A stretch of DNA of 64,000 nt from DATDPM01 sp963841995 (lineage in GTDB: Bacteria > Pseudomonadota > Alphaproteobacteria > DATDPM01): contig CAWJEX010000007.1 of NCBI GenBank assembly GCA_963841995.1, positions 124,001 to 188,000 on the forward strand, given 5' to 3'. This document shows, piece after piece, positions 46,697-54,321 of the stretch. The notes beneath the pieces were generated by a model. It worked only from the letters and a program-made list of their open reading frames with translations. It was not told the origin of the DNA and did not search any database. Both the position numbers and the translations under genes were made by a program. Every line of letters begins with the position of its first letter. Position 1 is the first letter of the stretch.

Positions 46697-47016
46697 CTAC
46701 CGTAACCGATCTGGAGACCATGGAGACCATGGAGACGATATTCCAAGCGCTACGTAGAAACTGTCAGAGAAAAAATATACTGACATCTCTTAAAGGCCGG
46801 CTGAAAAATGGTCTCCATTGTCTCCATGGTCTCCAAAGCGATGGTCGCTCTCCCTCTTGTGCCGGCGGGAAAGATGGTCTGACCAATAATTTCTCCGCGA
46901 TGGCAGTTTCAAGCCTCACGCGGCTCCTTACCCCAAAATTTTGGCAACCCGTCGCCACGTCAGATTGGCGTCGCAATACCCGAGAAATTTTATTTCCCCA
47001 CACTTTAACCCTGTAA
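46693..47016 (+). CDS. Small protein with METMETM repeat, overlapping the origin-like inverted repeat
   Basis: A 107-residue frame beginning MTTVTDLETMETMETIF, coupled to the primase by an ATGA overlap. The repeat residues are encoded by GGAGACCAT direct repeats that also form half of a 24-bp inverted repeat. No domain is recognised, and the C-terminal half is compositionally odd, so the DNA may be conserved for its repeats rather than its protein. Confidence 0.4.
   Translation: MTTVTDLETMETMETIFQALRRNCQRKNILTSLKGRLKNGLHCLHGLQSDGRSPSCAGGKDGLTNNFSAMAVSSLTRLLTPKFWQPVATSDWRRNTREILFPHTLTL
46713..46834. repeat. 24-bp inverted repeat built of GGAGACCAT iterons
   Basis: The left arm (46713-46736) contains GGAGACCAT twice plus a partial GGAGAC. 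The right arm (46811-46834) is its reverse complement with one mismatch; the arms are 74 bp apart. Iteron-like repeats directly after a primase-helicase gene suggest a replication origin, or a large RNA hairpin. Role inferred. Confidence 0.6.
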
Positions 47017-47034
47017 CTCGAAGGAACCCTAGTC

Positions 47035-47718
47035 ATGTCCACCATGTCCACGCTTCTCAATCGTTCCCCGAAGGCACCCCAGGCGCCCAAGGCGTCAGAA
47101 GTGCTCCGTAAGCTCGAACAGGCGGAGGCCACTCTCGCCGATCTCGAAGCCCAGCACGGGCAACTCGCCCTCGATGCCCTGGCCGGCGTCGATGGCGCAA
47201 CGAAGGCTCTGGCCGATGCTGAGGCTAAGCTGTCCGAGGCGCGGACCAAGGTCGCGAACCTACACGCAGCGCACCGTACCGCGATTGCCAATGACGAGGC
47301 GGCCGAGCGAGCCCGCGTCACCGCGATCCAAAAGACACAACTCAACGCGGTCAAATCTCATCTCGCCGCCCGTGACAACGCGGCCGAAGAGTTGGCTACA
47401 GCCCTTGAGGCGGCCGGCAAGGCGTGGCGGACCCTTCTGCAACGCTCGGGGCAAGCTCAAGAGGCTTGCCCGATCCGCACCGAATTTCCCCTCGGGGGCT
47501 TGTGCGGACTTGGTGACCTTCGGCGGATCGTCGAAAGGGAAATGTTCAGGGTTGCCGGCGACGGATCGATGAATAATGCGGCCTCCCTACCGGGCGCGCA
47601 TTGGGGCTGCGACATCAACTTACAACACAACCCCGACGCAGTGCCGCCACTCGTAGACGAAATTAAGCGAGCGAGCGCCTTCGTGATTGGGAAGTTAAAG
47701 GAACAGGTCGCGAAGTGA
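47035..47718 (+). CDS. Coiled-coil protein of unknown function
   Basis: A 227-residue protein. Residues about 25-150 form a long Ala/Leu/Glu-rich coiled coil (EVLRKLEQAEATLADLEAQH); the C-terminal part has GCDINLQHNPDAVPPLVDEI. It starts MSTMST, encoded by a repeated 9-mer with two ATGs in phase (47035 and 47044); AAGGAA precedes the first. No family is recognised. Confidence 0.65.
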   Translation: MSTMSTLLNRSPKAPQAPKASEVLRKLEQAEATLADLEAQHGQLALDALAGVDGATKALADAEAKLSEARTKVANLHAAHRTAIANDEAAERARVTAIQKTQLNAVKSHLAARDNAAEELATALEAAGKAWRTLLQRSGQAQEACPIRTEFPLGGLCGLGDLRRIVEREMFRVAGDGSMNNAASLPGAHWGCDINLQHNPDAVPPLVDEIKRASAFVIGKLKEQVAK

Positions 47719-47741
47719 TCGCAGTGGACACCATAGGCGGA

Positions 47742-48365
47742 TCACGCCGCGGCGCCGCGCTGCATCGCTTCTTTGATGCGGGTGACTGCGCCGATACCGG
47801 CTTTGCATTCGCGCGCTGTTTTGCGGATACCTGCGCCCGTGGCAAGCATGGCGCGGATGTCGGCTTCCCGTTCGCCATCCATGCGCGGCCTTCCAAGCTT
47901 GGTCCCCTTGGCAACAGTGCGCGCCAAGCCGGCGTTGACACGCTCGCGGATCATTTCCCGCTCGAATTCGGCGAACACGCCAAGCATTCCGAACATCGCC
48001 TTACCAGTGGGCGTCCGCGTATCGATGCCTTGCTTGTGCAGATACAGATCGATGCCGCTGGCGTGAAGCTCGCTCAGCGTTTCAACCAAATCTTTGAGCG
48101 AGCGGCCAATACGATCAACGGACCATGCAGCGAGAATATCGAATTTGCGACGGATGGCGTCTGTGAGCATGGCATCGAATGCCGGGCGTTTATCGCGGCC
48201 TTTGGCCCCGGAAATGCCGGCATCTTGGTAGACCTTGGTGATTTCCCATCCTTGCCGCTTTGCGACTTCCCGCAAGTCGCGCAACTGGTTCTGGACGGTT
48301 TGGCTGTTAGTGCTCACGCGGGCATAGATCGCCACGCGCTTGCCTCGGGCTTTGCGATTGACCAT
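47742..48365 (-). CDS. Serine recombinase (resolvase/invertase family)
   Basis: A 207-residue small serine recombinase. The catalytic Ser is in AIYARVSTNSQTVQNQL; the arginine-rich active site is in WSVDRIGRSLKDLVETL, and FAEFEREMIRERVNAGLARA-like helix E is present. The C-terminal HTH is ADIRAMLATGAGIRKTAREC. It is convergent with the coiled-coil gene and divergent from the packaging genes. It may invert or resolve element DNA, but no pair of crossover sites was found by eye. Confidence 0.93.
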   Translation of the reverse strand: MVNRKARGKRVAIYARVSTNSQTVQNQLRDLREVAKRQGWEITKVYQDAGISGAKGRDKRPAFDAMLTDAIRRKFDILAAWSVDRIGRSLKDLVETLSELHASGIDLYLHKQGIDTRTPTGKAMFGMLGVFAEFEREMIRERVNAGLARTVAKGTKLGRPRMDGEREADIRAMLATGAGIRKTARECKAGIGAVTRIKEAMQRGAAA

Positions 48366-48814
48366 GGCGTTTTTCTCCTCTTGGCCGGGCTGTTCCGAAA
48401 GCTGTTCCGAATATGCGGCTGCGCTGTTCTGAAATCAACTGATTTCGATAACACTCTTTCCCAAGCTCGAAAGCCGCGGAAATGCTGGGCTTGCTCGCTT
48501 CGATTTTACAGGGGATTTCGGAACACCCTCGATCCGTTGCGTTGCCTCACTCCTGCCGATGCGCTGATCGTTCTTCTGATCTTGTCACTGATCCTTCCGC
48601 CCGATCCTGGCGCCGCTGGCAAGGCCACTGGTTCATCGCCTTCCCATTCCCCGAAATCATCTCGCGCCCGATATACGCAAGCCCGCGGCAAAGACCGGGG
48701 TGGGGTGCCGGGTGGGGCCCGGATCGCGGCGATTGCCAGAAATCGACCTGCCCCAAAACTGACGAGGACAAAATTAAAAAGCTCCCGACCTAATTCATTT
48801 AGTGGGGGCCTCAC
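48366..48814. other. Gene-poor region before the terminase genes, with a G-rich tract
   Basis: 449 bp between the divergent recombinase and small terminase genes. I see no convincing gene; a 103-codon frame here is basic and Trp/Arg-rich with no homology. At 48696-48722 a G-rich run (CCGGGGTGGGGTGCCGGGTG) with a GGGGCCCGG end stands out. Cos or pac sites often lie next to terS, so this is a candidate packaging site, unproven. Confidence 0.4.
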
Positions 48815-49633
48815 ATGACCGGGAAATCCGTCACGCCCCTGATCGATCTGCCTGACGAGAGTTCCTTCGGCGAAGCGATGCTTGCGCTGTCGCCAGGGCG
48901 CCGCGCCTTCGTCTACGGAAAAGTGATGTTGGGGCTCAAGAATGCCGAAGCTGCCCGTCTCGCCGGCTACAGCGACAAAACCGAACACGCCATCGAAGTG
49001 AAGGGCTGGCAACTGGCGCACAGCGCAGACGTGCAAGCCGCGATCCTCGAAGTGGGCCGGCAATTGATGCGGACGGAAGGCCCCCGCAGCATCAAGGTTC
49101 TCTGCGAAATCCGCGACGACGCCAAAGTCAAAGCCGGCGACCGGATCAAGGCCGCGTCCACTCTCTTGGATCGCGCCGGCTTCAATGCTGTTTCCGAACA
49201 CACCCTTCACGTCGAGCACTCGCTTTCCGAAAACGAAAAAGACCGCCGCATCCTCTCTCTGTGCGCCGAGCTTGGCATCGCCGAGACCGAGGCGAAAAAG
49301 TTCCTGATCGCGCCCGCCAACTTTACGGATGCCGACTATGAAATTGTCGGAGAGCCGACGCCCGCTCAGCCGATGACTGAGGAGGAACAGAGAGCCGCGG
49401 CGCAGCGCGAGCGGGACAATGAACTTCGCCGCCAGCGGCGCAACATGACGCCCGAGGAATTGGCCGAACATAAGGAACGGACACGCGCCGAGCGGAGCGA
49501 AAAATCAAAAGAAAAATACGCCGCGCACCGAGAGCCCGTCGATGATCTCGATAAGGAGCTTGCCGATCTCCTCGCTTCCATTGATGCGCCACCAGCCGAA
49601 CCCGAAGAGGACGGAGTTACCGACGATGAATAA
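48815..49633 (+). CDS. Terminase small subunit-like protein
   Basis: A 272-residue protein. The N-terminal HTH region (GLKNAEAARLAGYSDKTEHA, then SADVQAAILEVGRQLM) is typical of phage small terminases, which recognise packaging sites. The middle has DRIKAASTLLDRAGF, also common in the family. The C-terminal third is a charged coiled coil (RDNELRRQRRNMTPEELAE) with an acidic tail. Its 3' end overlaps the next small gene by 8 bases. Confidence 0.78.
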   Translation: MTGKSVTPLIDLPDESSFGEAMLALSPGRRAFVYGKVMLGLKNAEAARLAGYSDKTEHAIEVKGWQLAHSADVQAAILEVGRQLMRTEGPRSIKVLCEIRDDAKVKAGDRIKAASTLLDRAGFNAVSEHTLHVEHSLSENEKDRRILSLCAELGIAETEAKKFLIAPANFTDADYEIVGEPTPAQPMTEEEQRAAAQRERDNELRRQRRNMTPEELAEHKERTRAERSEKSKEKYAAHREPVDDLDKELADLLASIDAPPAEPEEDGVTDDE

Positions 49634-49943
49634 CAAACCAAATCCAATCGAAACGACATTGGCCTTTATCGCGCGGCAACCGGCCGGGTTCTTCACGATC
49701 ATTCAAGGCATCATCGAAAAGCAGTCTTCTGCCAATCGACGGCGCCTGATCCGCGCCGCTGTCCGCTCGTTATTCGCCGGCAAAACGGCCCGCGAGCGCC
49801 AAGACATTCTGGCGAACCTTCAAGCCGAGTGGAAAGCATTCGCGGAGCCCTTGCCAAAGAGCGGGACCGGATCGACGGCGGCATTATGTGCTGACGCCGC
49901 GCACGAAGACGATAGCCCCGATCACGAATTACCCGGCGCCTGA
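49626..49943 (+). CDS. Small protein between terminase subunits
   Basis: A 105-residue protein starting MNNKPNPIETTLAFIARQPA, with a helical, basic middle (SSANRRRLIRAAVRSLFAGK) and an acidic C-terminus. It overlaps the end of the small terminase gene by 8 bases, so it is translationally coupled. No homology is recognised. It might be a packaging accessory. Confidence 0.55.
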   Translation: MNNKPNPIETTLAFIARQPAGFFTIIQGIIEKQSSANRRRLIRAAVRSLFAGKTARERQDILANLQAEWKAFAEPLPKSGTGSTAALCADAAHEDDSPDHELPGA

Positions 49944-49984
49944 TCGCAGAACTTCAACAGTGGTGCAACATAAGGAACGCAATT

Positions 49985-50818
49985 ATGACCGATAACGTAA
50001 CAACTGAGACCAAGCCTTCCCCGCCCTCGTTGCCTGATCTCTCGCCGGAGCAGCTTGCCGGGGCTCGTGCCGACTGGGTAGCCCGCGGCCTCGACGCGGC
50101 GCAATTCGACGCAGCCTTAAGGGGAGAAACACAAACCGCCCCAATTCAAGAGACGACCGCACTTGTCCCTGACGTACTCGACCCCGCGACAAAACACCCA
50201 TCCCTCGGAAACGCGGAGGTTGATGCGATGCAGAAAGAATGGACGCGGCTTGGCCTCGATCCAGCCGCTTTTGCGAAAGCTGCCGAAGCAGATGGGTTCA
50301 AACTCATTGAGACCGAGACAACGGCAGAGAAAGACGAACACGCGACGGCTTACGATTTGGATCGCGACTTTGCCCCGGCAGAATACAAGGTCCAGTACAT
50401 AAACGATCCTGTTGCCCGAAACTTGGATACAACGCTATTGGCCGAATTCAACGCCAACGCGACGGCAACAATGGCTGCGATCAGTATTAATCCGGGCTTG
50501 GGCGCTGGGGTGATCGAGCACGCAATGGCCGCGGTCCAGAAATACGATGCCATCTCAAATGACGCCGGCAAGGAGCTATACGCGAGAGAGTGCCGGAGCA
50601 TCATTCAGCATCAATTGCGCGATGTGCCAATCGAGAAGGCCGGCGACGCTATTGCGGCGATGTTCAAGCAAACCGCGTCCCCTGACGGAAAGATCGGCGG
50701 ATTTGCGGCGGCCCTCGTCACCTCGCGCGCCATCCTCGATCCATTCGTCTTTCTTTCCCTCTACAACCATTCGCAGCACTTACAGCAATTCCTCGCAACA
50801 TACCCTGAAAGGACATGA
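49985..50818 (+). CDS. Unknown protein between terminase subunits
   Basis: A 277-residue soluble protein, Ala-rich and mostly helical. The N-terminal DLSPEQLAGARADWVARGLD and the later VDAMQKEWTRLGLDPAAFAK look like an internal repeat of a helical unit (about residues 17-45 and 78-100). The C-terminal half (ATMAAISINPGLGAGVIEHA) is not recognised. The ribosome site is AAGGAA. Confidence 0.6.
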   Translation: MTDNVTTETKPSPPSLPDLSPEQLAGARADWVARGLDAAQFDAALRGETQTAPIQETTALVPDVLDPATKHPSLGNAEVDAMQKEWTRLGLDPAAFAKAAEADGFKLIETETTAEKDEHATAYDLDRDFAPAEYKVQYINDPVARNLDTTLLAEFNANATATMAAISINPGLGAGVIEHAMAAVQKYDAISNDAGKELYARECRSIIQHQLRDVPIEKAGDAIAAMFKQTASPDGKIGGFAAALVTSRAILDPFVFLSLYNHSQHLQQFLATYPERT

Positions 50819-50820
50819 CC

Positions 50821-51000
50821 ATGAGCAAAGACGATTTGACATACGAGCAACGTGTTTCTGAGGCGAATTTGATCTATCAGCGCAAGCGGGCCAATGCGAC
50901 TACGGAAGCCGAGCGCCAAGCAGCCTTAGCCGAATATGATGCAGCCGTAAAACAAGCGTGGGCGGAAACCCACGTCGGCAATGCGTACAACCCGCGATGA
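50821..51000 (+). CDS. Small helical protein
   Basis: A 59-residue, charged helical protein (LTYEQRVSEANLIYQRKRAN, AEYDAAVKQAWAETHV). ATG 50821 has AAAGGA seven bases upstream; ATG 50815 is too close to it. It starts two bases after the upstream stop and precedes the large terminase gene by 124 bp. Unknown function. Confidence 0.5.
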   Translation: MSKDDLTYEQRVSEANLIYQRKRANATTEAERQAALAEYDAAVKQAWAETHVGNAYNPR

Positions 51001-51124
51001 TTTTGAATTGCCGCTCGCGAACGGGGATTTCACACAACGCTCGCTTGAGTGGCAATCTCCCCCGGCACTTAGGCTCTCCTCTTGAGTGCCGGGGGACTGT
51101 CTCTCACTGATTAGGAATTGAACC

Positions 51125-52603
51125 ATGACGAAACGAAAAGATGAATTGCTCAAAGTTTTGGAAGCACAAGCGAAGGCGAAGCGAGAGAACCGCTTACTGT
51201 CCTTTCAGCCGTATCCCAAGCAAATCGAGTTCGTGAACGCAACGAAGGACTATCGTGAGGTTGTCCTTCAAGCGGGCAACCAGTTGGGAAAGTCGGAAAT
51301 CGGCGCATACATGGCGGCAGTGTTCGCGACTGGGCTTTATCCCGATTGGTGGCAGGGCCGGCGCTGGGATCGGCCGACGCGCGGCTGGGCTTGCGGCGAA
51401 AGTACAGTGGCGGTTCGCGATATTTCCCAGCGCAAGTTGTGTGGGCCTCCCGGTGATGACGCGCTATTCGGCACCGGCATGATCCCGAAGTCTCTTATCG
51501 TCGGCAAAATTCTCGGGCACGGTGCCGGCGGCGCATTCGACATCATCAAGGTCAAGCACGTCTCGGGCGGGATCAGTGAGATCGCGTTCAAATCATACGA
51601 CCAGGACCGCAGCAAGTGGCAAGGGGCGACGCTCGATTGGATTTGGCCAGATGAGGAGCCGCCGGTCGAACACTATCTCGAAGGCTTGGCTCGTCTTGGT
51701 GCAACGGAAGGCTTGGCCTATTCCACCTTCACCCCGCTAAACGGAATGAATTTGATCCTGCCGCGCTTCACGCGCGACCGATCACCGGAAGCGATGCGTG
51801 ACCGTATCATCATTCGGATGCGGATTGAGGATGCGGGACACTTCGCCGATCCTGAGAAGCGCGCGCGTCAGGTTGCCAGCTATGCCGACTTTCAACGCAA
51901 GACGCGGGCCGATGGCGTACCCATGCAAGGCTCCGGCGCCGTTTTCGAGGACGTTGATATAAATGATTTGCTCGTGCCGCTCCGCGTGGTCAATGGGGAA
52001 GTCATTCATGGGACGCTCGGCGCCCTCGATACAAAACACTGGTCCTTTGTGTGGGGCCTCGACTTCGGTATCGATCATCCTTTCGCCGCAGTCTTACTCG
52101 GCCATGACAGGGACAGCGATACGGTCTTCGCCTTGGCCGAGGTCAAGATCAAGGGCGGGACGCCGCCGGTTCATGCCAGCCGCATGAAACAAATTGCCGC
52201 GAACGTGAAGGTCGCTTGGCCTCACGATGGCAACGCCCGCGAGAGAGGAAGCGGCGAACAGCTTGGGAAGCTCTATCGCGACGAAGGGCTGCAAATGCTC
52301 CCGACACACGCTCAATTCGCAAGCGGCGGATACTCGACTGAGGCGGGCGTGGCCGAGCTTTTGGTGCGGATGAAGAGCGACCGATTTAAGGTCGCGGCCG
52401 GCCTTACCGAATGGCTCGATGAATTCTCGGGCTACCATCGGAAAGAGGGGATTATCGTAAAGACAAACGATGACCTGATGTCGGCCACGCGCATCGGATG
52501 TATGATGTTGCGCTCGGCTCGGCCGGCACCGTTGGGAAGTAAGATCGTCAATCGCAACCGAGGACCATCAATAGCTGAGGGCCTGGATTTTGACCTGTTC
52601 TGA
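51125..52603 (+). CDS. Terminase large subunit (packaging ATPase-nuclease)
   Basis: A 492-residue DNA-packaging motor protein. Walker A AGNQLGKS is at residues 50-57 and Walker B WIWPDEE at 172-178. The RNase H-like nuclease begins with FVWGLDFGIDHPFAAVLLG (Asp313). It cuts DNA and pumps it into a procapsid at a portal. The C-terminus ends AEGLDFDLF. No portal or capsid gene follows, so it would have to act on particles from another phage. The following small gene starts 11 bases downstream. Confidence 0.9.
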   Translation: MTKRKDELLKVLEAQAKAKRENRLLSFQPYPKQIEFVNATKDYREVVLQAGNQLGKSEIGAYMAAVFATGLYPDWWQGRRWDRPTRGWACGESTVAVRDISQRKLCGPPGDDALFGTGMIPKSLIVGKILGHGAGGAFDIIKVKHVSGGISEIAFKSYDQDRSKWQGATLDWIWPDEEPPVEHYLEGLARLGATEGLAYSTFTPLNGMNLILPRFTRDRSPEAMRDRIIIRMRIEDAGHFADPEKRARQVASYADFQRKTRADGVPMQGSGAVFEDVDINDLLVPLRVVNGEVIHGTLGALDTKHWSFVWGLDFGIDHPFAAVLLGHDRDSDTVFALAEVKIKGGTPPVHASRMKQIAANVKVAWPHDGNARERGSGEQLGKLYRDEGLQMLPTHAQFASGGYSTEAGVAELLVRMKSDRFKVAAGLTEWLDEFSGYHRKEGIIVKTNDDLMSATRIGCMMLRSARPAPLGSKIVNRNRGPSIAEGLDFDLF

Positions 52604-52614
52604 GGAGGCGAATT

Positions 52615-52794
52615 ATGAGCGATCCGAATGATCCCGACGAAAAGCGGCGGCGCGATGAATTGGTCCAGGCGGCGATCCGCAACCAGGGACGCCAACAGCG
52701 TCAGGAGAAAATCAGGAAGGACAACCTACGGCGACACGGCACGATCTCACCCGTTGTAGACGGGATAGACTTCGACGTGTTCACGGGCGAGTGA
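52615..52794 (+). CDS. Small protein sharing the terminase C-terminal DFD motif
   Basis: A 59-residue basic protein (MSDPNDPDEKRRRDELVQAA; KIRKDNLRRHG) preceded by a strong GAGGAGG. Its end, VVDGIDFDVFTGE, resembles the large terminase end AEGLDFDLF. It is coupled to the terminase by an 11-bp gap. No family is known to me; it may share a docking motif with the terminase. Confidence 0.65.
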   Translation: MSDPNDPDEKRRRDELVQAAIRNQGRQQRQEKIRKDNLRRHGTISPVVDGIDFDVFTGE

Positions 52795-52806
52795 GACACG
52801 ATGTTC

Positions 52807-53190
52807 TCACTCGCCTTTTTTGGGCTGGTGGTAGCGCCCCGTATGCACGACCAATTGATCGGATGCCTTTTCAAGCTGGCGTATCGCGGCCCTGTAAATT
52901 GTTCCCGCTCCTATCTTTTGATAGCGGCTACGCTCTTTCAACAGCTTCAGAAGAGCACCCCCATCTTCGTCGGCTTGGTCCAAGGACCATCCGAATTTTT
53001 CACGCATGGTTTTCATTGCAGTCTTGTAGCCGCTGATCCTCTTTTTCGCCTCCGGTATATAATCCCCGTAATCTGGCAATTCTGTCTTGGACGCCGCTCG
53101 TACTTTGTCCGCCTCATTTGCCAAAACCTCTATCTCTTTCAAGATGGCTTCGTGGTCGATTGCGGTTTTTAGGTTTTCGTCTGGTTCCAT
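52807..53190 (-). CDS. Charged helical protein of unknown function
   Basis: A 127-residue protein, predicted mostly helical (HEAILKEIEVLANEADKVRA, GALLKLLKERSRYQKIGAGT). It is convergent with the terminase cluster and first to be met on the minus-strand right arm. No motif is recognised. Confidence 0.6.
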   Translation of the reverse strand: MEPDENLKTAIDHEAILKEIEVLANEADKVRAASKTELPDYGDYIPEAKKRISGYKTAMKTMREKFGWSLDQADEDGGALLKLLKERSRYQKIGAGTIYRAAIRQLEKASDQLVVHTGRYHQPKKGE

Positions 53191-53298
53191 GACCTAATAC
53201 TCACCATCGTTGCGAGGCAGCGCCTATGCTACCTCATAACCATCCCGCCATCGCTCTCGGCTTTGCCGCGGCGATGTTTTTTTTCCCGCTCATGTATA

Positions 53299-53850
53299 TC
53301 ACTCGCGCTTCCGCCCGGAACCCGTCTTCGGCGGTATGATAAAGCCGGCCCCACCCATCAACGCCGCCAACACAAAAATCCATTTGAATGGGATCACAAT
53401 GGCGCACCCCTCGTCGTCTTGGGTGCCGCAGAAAACATCCTGAATCCAAATTTCTCCAATCATCAGGTTCGAGATGATTCCAAATCGCGGATAGTAGATG
53501 TGGAGCGACGCAAAACTTATCAGCACGATAACGACGGCCAATACTGCCAGCGATTTCGGCTTGGCCGTGACGAGCCGCCACGCCCGCTTAGACAGCCAGT
53601 AGATGGCGTAGCCCCAACCGGCCACGGCCATGACGAGGCTAATGATGAGGAGCGGTGGTTGAGTATTCCCGACGAGATAACTAGCCGTAGCGACGATGAC
53701 GAGAAACCAGATCAGCCTCCCCCAATTGATCTCGCGCAGCGGATCGCTCTCGCGCATTTCCGCCGCTGGCATCAAGTCGAGAGGCAGTTCGCTTTCACGC
53801 ACCTCTGCCGCGGGCGTCAAGTCGAGAGGCGGGGTCTGTTTATCTTGCAT
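53299..53850 (-). CDS. Four-helix membrane protein with duplicated N-terminal motif
   Basis: A 183-residue protein. Residues 9-23 and 24-38 are a direct repeat (LDLTPAAEVRESELP and LDLMPAAEMRESDPL). Four membrane segments follow: LIWFLVIVATASYLVG, LLIISLVMAVAGWGYAIYWL, LAVLAVVIVLISFASLHIYY and WIFVLAALMGGAGFIIP. A single exported loop carries two cysteines (VFCGTQDDEGCAI). A membrane cargo gene at the element's edge could be an anti-phage or superinfection-exclusion factor; inference only. Confidence 0.65.
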   Translation of the reverse strand: MQDKQTPPLDLTPAAEVRESELPLDLMPAAEMRESDPLREINWGRLIWFLVIVATASYLVGNTQPPLLIISLVMAVAGWGYAIYWLSKRAWRLVTAKPKSLAVLAVVIVLISFASLHIYYPRFGIISNLMIGEIWIQDVFCGTQDDEGCAIVIPFKWIFVLAALMGGAGFIIPPKTGSGRKRE

Positions 53851-53894
53851 CAGAAATTTCCTGCCTTCGCCCGCCCGACACTATAGCAAAACGA

Positions 53895-54131
53895 CTAATC
53901 GGGTGTCCGTCCGAGCGGCGTGCTCCATATGGCGCCGCATGGATCGGTCATATTCTTGTGCCTCGGACGCGCCGCTAGCGACAGGAGGACATCCGGCAGG
54001 GCTGCGTCGGGGCCGAAGAGACTAAGGAGCGTGCCGCGCCGGTAACGGCCATGCTGCTTGCACTTCGGGCAATGAATTTCAGTCAGCCCTTCGGGAAGGT
54101 CGGAGACGATATATGCGCCCGCTCGCGGCAT
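53895..54131 (-). CDS. Small protein with CPKC zinc-binding-like motif
   Basis: A 78-residue protein, MPRAGAYIVSDLPEGLTEIH, then CPKCKQHGRYRR resembling a zinc ribbon half, and a later lone Cys. The start at 54131 was chosen; a start at 54164 would run through the TTGGACCCAA sites. It is the last gene before attR. Function unknown. Confidence 0.55.
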   Translation of the reverse strand: MPRAGAYIVSDLPEGLTEIHCPKCKQHGRYRRGTLLSLFGPDAALPDVLLSLAARPRHKNMTDPCGAIWSTPLGRTPD

Positions 54132-54143
54132 CTTCGTTTTCGG

Positions 54144-54164
54144 TGGACCCAATTTTGGACCCAA
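54144..54164. promoter_or_regulatory. Paired TTGGACCCAA motifs near attR (candidate integrase arm sites)
   Basis: TGGACCCAA and TTGGACCCAA, with core spacing of 12 bp, in the same orientation as the pair at 40417-40437. They lie about 120 bp inside the right attachment repeat. Confidence 0.5.
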
Positions 54165-54282
54165 ACTCTGCGATATGGGTTGTTATTGCCTGATACGCGC
54201 CAGGTTAAGTGAGGCCCGGAAATCCAATGAAATCGGGTACTTTTGTCACCCGCTGTTATCCGCTGGCACATGCCCGCGCGAC

Positions 54283-54321
54283 TTTCAAGACCGGTGCCTT
54301 AAACCGCTCGGCCACCCATCC
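54283..54321. repeat. Attachment site copy at the right end (attR), truncated tRNA-Ser 5' half
   Basis: 39 bp identical to 40314-40352. It holds the displaced 5' half of tRNA-Ser (minus strand, 5' end to anticodon loop) without the 3' half. The chromosomal DNA to its right is the tRNA's original upstream region. Confidence 0.93.

Larger units (their letters stand above)
40314..54321 (+). mobile_element. 14.0-kb tRNA-Ser-integrated element with terminase but no virion genes (candidate phage satellite)
   Basis: It is bounded by a perfect 39-bp direct repeat of the tRNA-Ser 5' half. Contents in order: tyrosine integrase, two minus-strand small genes, a divergent control region, a plus-strand early module (unknown protein, AlpA/Xis-like HTH, D5_N-like protein, primase-helicase), a serine recombinase, small and large terminase subunits with small neighbours, then three minus-strand genes including a four-helix membrane protein. 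No portal, capsid, tail, holin or lysin gene is seen. Size, att repeats and gene set fit phage-inducible chromosomal islands. A degraded prophage is possible, but every frame inside is intact. Confidence 0.85.

Noticed and set aside
48482..48793. 103-codon frame before the small terminase gene
   Set aside because: Arg/Trp/Pro-rich composition typical of an accidental frame; no ribosome site, no domain, and a competing frame lies on the other strand.
40314..54321. Interpretation as a complete prophage
   Set aside because: No portal, capsid, tail, holin or lysin gene could be recognised, and 14 kb is too short for a tailed phage with these replication and terminase genes.
40314..54321. Interpretation as an integrative conjugative element
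   Set aside because: No relaxase, coupling protein or type IV secretion genes are present.
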